Part shown: in pieces, positions 56,603 to 64,000 of the stretch
Layout: each line of letters begins with the position of its first letter
How positions within the stretch are numbered: the stretch's first letter is position 1
From: Blakeslea trispora
Lineage: Eukaryota; Mucoromycota; Mucoromycetes; Mucorales; Choanephoraceae
Reading direction: 5' to 3'
Assembly (NCBI GenBank): GCA_025331445.1
Contig: JAIWNE010000004.1
Location: 652,922 to 716,921, forward strand
DNA: 64,000 nucleotides
The notes under the pieces: generated by a model
What the model was told of the DNA's origin: nothing
What the model saw: the letters and a program-made list of their open reading frames with translations, nothing else
Databases searched by the model: none
Position numbers and translations under genes: made by a program

Positions 56603-56977
56603 ATGCGTACTCATGATGCTACTAATTCTGAGAGCGATCCATGCAGAGATCGCACATTACTTGATTTCTTGAAGCTTGCTATTGCCGATGGCATCAAGCA
56701 GAAGAGTTTATTCTTTGAGTTGAAATTGTTCTTTTCACCCATCTTTTTTGGTATCAGTATTTTCTATCTGTTTAATCAGAATATTGACACTCCTTTCAAA
56801 CTGATGACTAAATATCAGGATGCTATCTCTGATTGTATCAGTAATCAGACTCCTAACATACCAGACATCATTAAAAAATACTTTAAGAGCTTTTTAAAAC
56901 CTTCTCACAAGATACGCGGTGTTGACAGGTCTTTGTTTTTGCAACTCATTGTCCCTACACTTAGTCGAACAAACTAA
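56603..56977 (+). CDS. Spacer ORF, 124 residues, unknown
   Basis: Opens with MRTHDATNSESDPCRDRTLLDFLKL and contains an aromatic hydrophobic stretch (LKLFFSPIFFGISIFYLF) that could span a membrane, then YQDAISDCISNQTPN and a basic end. It has an ATG and natural-looking composition but no motif I recognise. It is the only sizeable plus-strand frame in the spacer and might be a remnant of the original internal gene of the transposon. It shows no DDE residues in a recognisable context. Confidence 0.45.
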   Translation: MRTHDATNSESDPCRDRTLLDFLKLAIADGIKQKSLFFELKLFFSPIFFGISIFYLFNQNIDTPFKLMTKYQDAISDCISNQTPNIPDIIKKYFKSFLKPSHKIRGVDRSLFLQLIVPTLSRTN

Positions 56978-57013
56978 AACACAAGAGAACTATAGTAGAA
57001 GACAGAGAGGCTA

Positions 57014-57277
57014 TCAGCCAAATGGATTGGTTGACCAAGTGATTGATGCATTGTTCTTTATTTCAATGCTGTATTGGAAGTAGTGTCTCTGGAAAGGTTG
57101 CTGGTGCCTGTTGCGATGTCGCAGTCTGCCATTAGGTTGGAGAAATACTTTGATCGTTTGCATTTTGTTTAGCCCAATATGATTAGAACTGCTATCACCG
57201 TCGAGAAATACCAATTCTCTTTTGAGTATGAGTTTGAAGACACAGTATGCAATAGCAACGACGGCGATATCTGACAC
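57014..57277 (-). CDS. Spacer ORF, 87 residues, unknown
   Basis: Minus-strand frame beginning MSDIAVVAIAYCVFKLILK, then LVFLDGDSSSNHIGLNK and a basic His/Gln/Arg-rich part ending NASITWSTNPFG. No family recognised. The fragment LVFLDGDSSSNHI could recall the strand-Asp of a DDE nuclease but the other residues are missing, so I do not assign it. Confidence 0.3.
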   Translation of the reverse strand: MSDIAVVAIAYCVFKLILKRELVFLDGDSSSNHIGLNKMQTIKVFLQPNGRLRHRNRHQQPFQRHYFQYSIEIKNNASITWSTNPFG

Positions 57278-57666
57278 ATTGTCAGTAAAAAATTACAGTC
57301 CTTGTGTTGTTAACTGGCACTTTTTCTTTTTCTTAACTTATTGTCTTAAGAAAAAGTAACTGCTTTTTTGTTATAAAAGCTGCTTTTTCCTTAAAGATCC
57401 AAACTATAATGATGTAAATTAAGAAAATCAATCCCCTTCTTCTGTTCTCTCAACCAGAGCAAAGTGAATAATATTTGATGAGTGTAAGTTTAGTTGGGAT
57501 CGATTTGTTTTGTGCTTGAAAGTATCGTTATCTAGAAGGTAAAATCCGAATGTCATCAACTTCTTGGCAGAATGAAAAGCTCAATGGACTGGTTAGGCTG
57601 CTACAAAGCATATCAAACAGATCTTGGCTTAAAAATGCCACTTATTATTACAGAGAGAAAAAACTT

Positions 57667-58471
57667 TTATTGGGTGTTAGGCACCGAGCAGCGTCCTGTT
57701 GGCAAAACCACTGTTGGTTTGATCAAAGGTGTCAAAGACACACGAGAAGAACCTTTCACCTTCTTTTTCTTTGTCAGGTTTGCCATGCTCTGACTCATCA
57801 TTCTCTATAAAGATTTATGCAAGAGAAATGAGTCATTCTGTATATTAATCGATTGCTTTCAAGTGCTTTTTTTTTTTTTACCTTGAGCCGACAAAACACT
57901 CGTACTACATCTGGCAGTATTGCTAGATCATTCATTGTCTTGACCAGCGAAAAGGCTTCTTCTTCTACAAACAGGTAAACACCTGTCTCATTCAAAGTAC
58001 AGCTGAATACCCGACAACCGTATCCTTTTTGACAAAATATTAGAAACATATAGTTTATAAAGGAAGAGTATATTACCAGCTACAAGAACACCAAACGACC
58101 TTGGATCCTTTCAGCACCTGATCATCTACCATTCGCTTGCATTCTAAAGCAAGCTTCGATCTGTCCGACAAGACCTGCGAAGACTTGGCGCTGGGCTGCT
58201 TCACTTCAACCGCCACAAGACCAACATTCGAACCTTTGAAAGGCATCATGATCAAGAAGTCAGGCTTCAAACGATGACAAGAATCAATGCCGTTGCTGCT
58301 GCTTGGTTCTGTGTCGCTCAAATGTATGTGGCCTGAGGATCTAATTATGAAGGCAAGTTAGAGAACGTTGTGTATCTAAATCTAGATGATTACCTCGACA
58401 CCAACAAGGATCTATCTGTCAAGAGGACGTATTCAATGAATGCCAAAACATGTTGATCTATAAATGACTCT
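57667..58471 (-). pseudogene. PD-(D/E)XK-like gene, 3' part, right arm
   Basis: Mirror copy of 55380-56183 with the same translation, including the frameshift near CTGAAAGGATCC (about 58109) and the E-x-K core GLVAVEVKQPS. The plus-strand frames 57550-57810 overlapping it are shadows. The shared defect shows the gene was already broken when the two arms were copied from one another. Confidence 0.65.
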
Positions 58472-59486
58472 GACCGAAGAGTCATTTATAGATCAACATG
58501 TTTTGGCTGGGACATATATGAGAACCCCAAATCTTGAAACAAGGTCTTTACAGGGCCTAAAATTAATCAAAACATGTATTACTGAAATTTGAGAAAAATT
58601 AGAGCACAGCCACATGATATAAGAATTTAGTACTAGACGCGAATAAACTTACATAGATTAAGCCTGAATCAACCTGAGAGGGGGAGGGGGTTTAAGGGGG
58701 AGAGTTGTCCTTCCCTCTAAAAAAACAGTGTATAGATTACCTCCAACATAGAAAAACCTAAAGTGTAAACATTGTCTTAGTTTTTCTGTTTCTTAGACAT
58801 CGTTTTAGCTCTTGAATGGATCGCTTACCTCTTCTTAAGAAAAGAACAAATAAAAAAAGACCTATTCATTTTGATCAGTACAGATACGCGACAACAATCA
58901 TGATGAAATACATGCCTTCTTTCCAAACAGTTACTTTTCTGCATGTCATCTAGACAGCAAGAAAGCGCGCAGTAATTACTCTAAGAGATCATTAGCAATT
59001 ATTTCACAGCCTAAAGAACAGCCTTGTTACCTTTGTTTGTAATGTATTCATTCTAAATAATAATTAAAGAAAGAAAAGAAGGAAAAGGTACCTTTTTTTT
59101 TCTTTTGTTTTTATAAATTAGATTGACCACATTACTGATCAGTTGTCCTCATTGGCTGATATATTGATTGTTTGTTTGTTCTTTGTGTAGATTGGTCTGG
59201 GCTCTGCTATAAACAATGAACACCTGTTATAGAACGGTCCTAATCTCTTGATTATCTTATATTTAAATATCCCTTTAACCTCCACAAGAGGTGTTCACCC
59301 AATGTATTACGAATCTCCTAATTAGGAATCCTCAACTATTATCCCTGTAGCAATTAGACGTGTATTATAAATCCTTCTTCTCTCTCTCTGAAGTTTTAAT
59401 AAAGCTACTAACAGTCTCAAAAAGTACTTAATAGTCTTTATTATACAACATCACATCAAAGTATACACGTTACATAACAGGCACGT
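58472..59486. other. About 1-kb splitting segment, right arm
   Basis: Mirror of 54365-55379, including the hairpin at about 58440-58507. No coding sequence recognised. Confidence 0.6.
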
Positions 59487-60384
59487 TATAAATGACTCTT
59501 CGGTCAGAGTCAGAGGCCAAAATATTCTTTCGGCGGTTCTTCTAGTCACTTTGGCTAATGCCTCAACGTCTGGGTTCTTTGACTTCTTGGCATCCATCAA
59601 CATCTCATGAAGAAGCAACTCTACAACTTCATCTTCATCTTCATCATCCTCTTTTTCTTCCTTCTTTTCATCTTCTTCATCGTCTTTTTCTTCATCGTCT
59701 TTTTCTTCATCGTCTTTTTCTTCATCATCTTTTTCTTCATCTTCTTCATCATCTTTTTCTTCATCGTCTTTTTCTTCATCATCTTTTTCTTCGTCATCTT
59801 CATCATCTTTTTCTTCGTCATCTTCATCATCTTTTTCTTCGTCATCTTCATCATCTTTTTCTTGCTTCTTTTCTAAAGCCTAAACAAACAAAAAATACAT
59901 TAAAATCTTTTTCTCTTTATCTATGATGACAGCCTACCCTCTTTATCTTCAAAAACTTAAGAAGGACAGCATCATCAAACTCCAAGTGCGGTAAGCAACA
60001 CACACTTCTTCTTAACTTTCTAAGAAAGTTTGGACTGGCGTCCAGGGCGAAAGAGCAAATGTCAATAGGCACCTCCAAAATGCCAGACAGCAACCTAATT
60101 TAAGTAAATGTACATGAAAAAGAGGCAGTATGAGTAGCTGGTTTCTGACTCGCTTGAAGAGACTTACAGGTAATCGGTCTCATCAATTGGTTTCTGTTGC
60201 TCGACCGAGGCAACAGTGCTTCTTCTCTTCATCTTCATCATCTCATTGATATCGACACCAGATATCTTCCACTAAACAGAATTGAATTAAGTATTTATTG
60301 CATGCTGTAGTTTCTAATGCTTACTTTGTCTAATTGAATTTCACGAGGACCAAAGTCTTTGGTGAAAATCTTATTTTTCTTCAT
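59451..60384 (-). pseudogene. PD-(D/E)XK-like gene, 5' part, right arm
   Basis: Mirror copy of 53467-54400 with the same exon borders and acidic repeat (59645-59861). It reads ILEVPIDICSFALD through WPLTLTEESFI and then runs into the splitting segment. No base differences from the left copy were noticed. Confidence 0.65.
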
Positions 60385-60832
60385 GCTGATTACACTTGTG
60401 TGACAAGTTGGCATATATGTTCCAACCGGGTTCTGTTCTGATTCGTTTTGCCCAAGTTTGAGCAGTTCTCTCGGCAATTCCAGCATACTCTGCTGCTTTA
60501 GCTGCCGAAAAAAATTTGATTTTTAAGTAGTAAAGGAACAACATTTTCTGATCGTCCATATAAGACGTGTAGCTCCTAACATTGCCAACTTTGTCAGCAA
60601 TAGTCTTATTCACTTTTTCGATAACAAGCGATATTCTGCTCTCTAAGCTCTCGTCTTCGGCATCGAGCTCAATGGGAACAGGTTGACAATCATTATATTC
60701 ACTTAGATTAGTCAAGTTTCGAAGATTGAATTCCTCTCCTTCTTCGATAATGTAGTCCATGGCCTCTGCACCGTCTTCCGTAGTTATTCCGCCCTGACCG
60801 TCCTCAATAAAGAATTTATGCGTGTTGCTCAT
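60371..60832 (-). CDS. HTH-domain protein, right arm (probable transposase N-terminus)
   Basis: Identical 153-residue translation to 53019-53480, reading outward-to-inward from the right terminus. Both copies start about 226 bp from the element ends once the nested insert is discounted, so each terminus looks like the 5' end of a Tc1/mariner-type element. That is what would be expected if one half of a transposon had been duplicated in inverse orientation. Confidence 0.75.
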   Translation of the reverse strand: MSNTHKFFIEDGQGGITTEDGAEAMDYIIEEGEEFNLRNLTNLSEYNDCQPVPIELDAEDESLESRISLVIEKVNKTIADKVGNVRSYTSYMDDQKMLFLYYLKIKFFSAAKAAEYAGIAERTAQTWAKRIRTEPGWNIYANLSHKCNQHEEK

Positions 60833-61060
60833 TTGAAAAATATTTAAAGTAAAAGAGACGTCTTTTAGAATGTGGAAGTCTGCCCTTTGGTTTTTGAGAA
60901 TACGCTATCTGAAATCTCGGTATGCGCTCATTGACATTTTGAAAACTGCTGATTGGATATTTTTTTTTACGCTTATTGATTTTTCATTTTACGCCAATTG
61001 GATTTTTGGAAACCGCCAAATGATTTTTGAAATCCGCCATTTGGGACCGTAAGCACTGTA

Positions 61061-62916
61061 TCAAGTATCCTTACCTGAATTGTCGATTGAAATGTCTTCT
61101 GTAACAAGAGTACAATCATATAAGCCTTGTCATACTTGAACCTGGGTTAAAAAAATCCTTAATAAAATTTAGGAAAATCGATAAACTTTTACTAATACAA
61201 AACTGTTTTGTGACCGACTGCAATAACAATGAGACAAAGAGCATGTGCTCTTCTTTTCCGCTTGGCTTTTTCTCTTTGATGAGTAAATCCATTCAGTTGA
61301 CAGCTGAATGTTTATCTTGAAGCTGTATTTTAATCTAAATTTGATTTTTTTTTAATCCCTTTTTTTTCTTGTCTTTATTTGACATGAATTAATTTGAAAT
61401 TACGACACACAGAGGAGAAGGCGGGGCTGCTGTGTCTGGGGGCTACTCCGCCGGTAATAAGCAATACGATTGGACACTGTTAGCCAATAAAAGTTGTTAT
61501 TACCGTCGCTCATTTAAGTTTTTGCTTAATGGTTTTTGAATGAGTGGGCTCAAACAGAATATTACTAAAAATTATAAAATTTTCTCTCTTCTACCAAAGA
61601 AATTCATCAAGAAAATTACAGTGATTGCAAGCTTGTTGGACTACAAATAAGAAACGAAAGTGAGTCAGACAATCAAGCTAATGAAGTAAGCTTTGTCTCA
61701 GAAACGAAGCCAGTAACGTCCTGCAATCCTTACAAGAGCTGTATTTCGTTTAAGGAACACTATTAGAGGAGTCAATGAAAGATATGCTCGAATAAAAAAG
61801 TGTCCCATTTATGGAATCAAGCTTGTAATGTGATTTTTTGGGTAAAAATCATCAGCACTGTACATTTTGAGGCATATGAAATAACTTACCTCCTGCTATA
61901 AACTAAAGAGAGTTTGTTTCTGTTTGAGAAGGGCGACCACAAGCAGTACCCAGATCAAACTTGGTTGTTGTCGTTTGTCTATATAAATCAAACATTTGAC
62001 TGTATTTGTTCTTTCAAAAGCTTAGCTTCTCTAAAGAAAGAAAACTGTCTACCTTAAAAGATTTCATGCTATTGTTTTCTTAGTAATAAATTTGATGATC
62101 TTTTTGGTGAATAGCGTTCACTCCACATACAAAACGATCTAAGATGTACAACTCGATATCAAGCAAGTAGTCTAATATTGTTAAAGCAAAAACATATTAT
62201 ATCCTTATCAAATAGGTCTTTTCATATGTGTTGGCTATCTTTAGAAGGAATCAATAAACTGCATTGATTGCTGTAACACAGACATAGCAAAGAGCAGTTC
62301 TTCTCCTGCTGCTTTTTTCCTGCCTATCTTTCTCTTATCGCTTTGTGTACTGAAATTATATTACTGTAGATAACTGTATTGTTCAATCAGCCTCTATCTC
62401 AAATAACGGCTCATTGTTCTTTCCTATTGTCAGCCGTTTCGAGCGATTAAAGATGTCTTTGAAGGTCAGCATGATGAGTCTGATTAAATAGATGTGTATT
62501 TTATCTTTTTTTGTATGGTTATCTATTTTAGTTATCATTAAACTCTGTTTCTTTATTGAGTACTACTTTCTTTGTTCTGGGAAGATGTGTCAAACGGATA
62601 AAGTTTAAGCAGTTATTTTCTGTGCTTCCCACTTCAAGTGTAACATAACACCAAAAACAGGAATATTACTTGATAATAGAAGACAATGAAAATCGCCTTG
62701 GCTTTAGAAATATATAAATAGAGAGATAAATTAGAAAAAGGATTGGACCATTCTTATATCACTCTTCTTTAATTCCTTTTTTTTCTGTTAATTTCATTGT
62801 TGTGCTGCAAATAATACAGGTAATCAATTTAAAGTAAGTTAGCTTAAAGAAGATTGTAAGGGTAAACGTAATGAACTCACACAAGTCGTAAATCAGGCGC
62901 CAGTATCATCACTTTA
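61061..62916. other. Intergenic region right of the palindromic element
   Basis: About 1.85 kb. A GC-richer patch at 61411-61460 (GGAGAAGGCGGGGCTGC) with nearby CGCCGGTAATAAGC and GTTATTACCGTCGC segments looks different from its surroundings and may be an old insertion, but no ends were found. The rest is AT-rich without supportable genes. Confidence 0.4.
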
Positions 62917-63543
62917 ATGGTACGTGAAAAGGCCAGACAATACTCTGTTTATACAGATGAAGATGTCAGAGGACCAATCCTAGCATCTGCTTCTGCTTCT
63001 GTTGTCACCCAAGCTACTCGAAGAAGATGGAGAGATCAACCTGCACAAGAATTCATCGGCGCATTTGAAATGGCTGCAAAAACTTATATTATTGAATGGA
63101 TGCAAAAATCGCCTAACCCTGCTAATGGTAAAGAAGTACTAAAAGCTAAAAGGACGGCTCCAAAAGGGTTCTATGCCAAAGTAGAGGAGATGGCCAATCT
63201 AGAAAAAGGTGAAGCATCAGCAAGATTCAGAGATGATAATAATATGCCCAGGGGTCATATCGCTTGGAATCAGTACCTATCAAACAATTTTGATCAAATC
63301 TATCAAGAATTTCAAGAGTCTGCTAGAGCAGGCACTCCAAGTGATTTCCTTTCTGCTTTGACAATGCAAAGCCCAATGAGTGCTGCTTCGCCTTCAGCAG
63401 CTAGTCCCATGAGCATGGCTGCTTCTCCATCTGAAGATATACCTATGCTATCTGAAGATGTGCCTGAAGAACTGGAAACTGAAGAAACTGAAGATGAAAA
63501 CTATGCTGTCTGTACTGTGTCATTCAACTTCAATTTTGCGTAA
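62917..63543 (+). CDS. Uncharacterised protein, 208 residues
   Basis: A single exon starting MVREKARQYSVYTDEDVRG. The first 140 residues are charged and probably helical (TRRRWRDQPAQEFIGAFEMA, KTYIIEWMQKSPNPANGKEV, HIAWNQYLSNNFDQIYQEF). The last 65 are low complexity with MSAASPSAASPMSMAASPSE and an acidic tail. I do not recognise a family. Composition is natural and codon use resembles neighbours. It could be a lineage-specific gene or part of a mobile element; no terminal repeats were found near it. Confidence 0.5.
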   Translation: MVREKARQYSVYTDEDVRGPILASASASVVTQATRRRWRDQPAQEFIGAFEMAAKTYIIEWMQKSPNPANGKEVLKAKRTAPKGFYAKVEEMANLEKGEASARFRDDNNMPRGHIAWNQYLSNNFDQIYQEFQESARAGTPSDFLSALTMQSPMSAASPSAASPMSMAASPSEDIPMLSEDVPEELETEETEDENYAVCTVSFNFNFA

Positions 63544-64000
63544 AAACTTGAATGAACCAATCAAGACCATATTTGATACCAAGATGAACATGCTTGTCCT
63601 TCTGCATCTGATTTTGTAGCTGATTTCCAACTCCTTGTATTTCTAACCATGCTTTCATTTCGCAATCATACTTTTGTGCTGGACACAAACCAAATCAACT
63701 TCCAAGCAGCAGAAGGCTTTAGAACACAAGACATATTTCCTGACAATTTCAAAATGCAAGAACATGTTCAGCATTCCGCTAGCCCACTACCTCAAAACCA
63801 TGATGCTCTTGAGCACAAATCCGCGGTTTGTTTACCAGCAATCATCTGAGTTTATTATTATCTGAATTCTATGGAGCAAGAGGCATGACTGATGCTAGCA
63901 AATCTAAATACCCCTATTTGAGTCTAATCAACATCATAAAACCACAATACAGCTCCCAAACTACCTTTAAAAAAACTCTCTAAACAGAGAATGCTACGTG
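63544..64000. other. Window edge with short overlapping frames
   Basis: Two overlapping plus-strand frames (63649-63865) of about 65 codons in different phases lack motifs and do not splice convincingly to each other or to the preceding gene. They may be 3' untranslated sequence or the decayed remains of a gene. Confidence 0.35.

Larger units (their letters stand above)
56502..57348. other. Unique spacer between the arms
   Basis: 847 bp present once. Two ORFs lie in it on opposite strands (56603-56977 plus, 57014-57277 minus). The left edge after CAGTTACTTTTTCT and the right edge before AGAAAAAGTAACTGC are abrupt. A motif GAAATCAATCCCCT at 56520-56533 repeats a sequence also found in both arms (56412-56426 and 57424-57437). 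Confidence 0.85.
57349..61058 (-). repeat. Right arm of the giant inverted repeat
   Basis: 3710 bp, reverse complement of 51189-56501 without its insert. It holds the empty DIRS target site (CCAATTGG at 60994-61001) and ends GCACTG-TA at 61060. Confidence 0.92.
51187..61060. mobile_element. Giant palindromic Tc1/mariner-like element (about 8.3 kb plus nested insert)
   Basis: The outer ends read TA-CAGTGCTTACGGTCC (51187 onward) and its complement ending at 61060, so a TA target duplication and CAGTG termini are present, the hallmark of Tc1/mariner (IS630) elements. Left arm 51189-56501 and right arm 57349-61058 are reverse complements over about 3.71 kb once a 1604-bp insert in the left arm is removed. 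Positions in the two arms sum to 113851, falling to 113850 inside an A/T run at about 55975. The arms flank an 847-bp spacer. Each arm carries an HTH-like ORF and a broken PD-(D/E)XK-like gene; no DDE transposase domain is visible, so the element is probably non-autonomous. The mirrored ORF translations I compared are identical between arms. Confidence 0.9.

Noticed and set aside
51187..61060. The palindrome might be an assembly or library chimera
   Set aside because: The arms differ in two outer bases and one homopolymer, only one arm carries the 1.6-kb insert, the centre is an 847-bp unique spacer, and both outer ends have TA next to transposon-type termini. A fold-back artefact would not give these. 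Long reads should still confirm it.

Overview
The window is AT-rich and densely spliced. Introns are short (about 50-130 nt) with GT(A/G)AG-like donors, several donors are GC, and genes are separated by A/T-homopolymer-rich spacers. The protein set (Gid1/RanBPM, Zn2Cys6 regulator, Atg12, APC11, TAF10, a one-gene phosphofructokinase, mitochondrial carriers) and the transposons point to an early-diverging filamentous fungus, most probably Mucoromycota, order Mucorales. This is inferred from gene content and style; no species marker was identified.

Region by region. 0.3-5 kb: indoleamine 2,3-dioxygenase (-) and a secreted, GPI-anchored YcnI/DUF1775-type protein (-). 5-9 kb: gene-poor DNA holding a decayed tyrosine-recombinase relic. 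9-16.2 kb: coiled-coil protein, ATG12, DEK_C-SWIB protein, cyclase-family hydrolase and mitochondrial ribosomal protein L3. 16.2-19.7 kb: no recognisable gene. 19.7-33 kb: Zn2Cys6 transcription factor, Asn/Ser-rich secreted protein, F-box/LRR protein, APC11, ornithine-type mitochondrial carrier, phosphofructokinase. 34-40 kb: GNAT acetyltransferase and an LtrA-family membrane protein with a 10-residue repeat tract. 40-51 kb: compact housekeeping run of TAF10, SprT-like protease, ISA2, ADP/ATP carrier, PA2G4-like, Gid1 and a short-chain dehydrogenase.

The striking part is 51.19-61.06 kb. It is a giant inverted repeat (two arms of about 3.71 kb around an 847-bp spacer) whose outer ends begin CAGTG and are flanked by TA, as in Tc1/mariner (IS630) transposons. 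Each arm carries a short helix-turn-helix ORF and a degraded PD-(D/E)XK-nuclease-like gene split by about 1 kb of extra DNA. No DDE catalytic domain is visible. The left arm alone is interrupted by a 1.6-kb element with gag-like and tyrosine-recombinase segments, terminal inverted repeats and an internal region that is the exact reverse complement of its own circle junction. That is the DIRS retrotransposon architecture with the reverse-transcriptase middle deleted. The right arm preserves the empty target site. The window ends with one unrecognised ORF.

Splice structures were read by eye from GT/GC-AG signals and frame continuity. Where exon lengths are given they sum to whole codons. No alignments or searches were run, so family assignments rest on recognised motifs.
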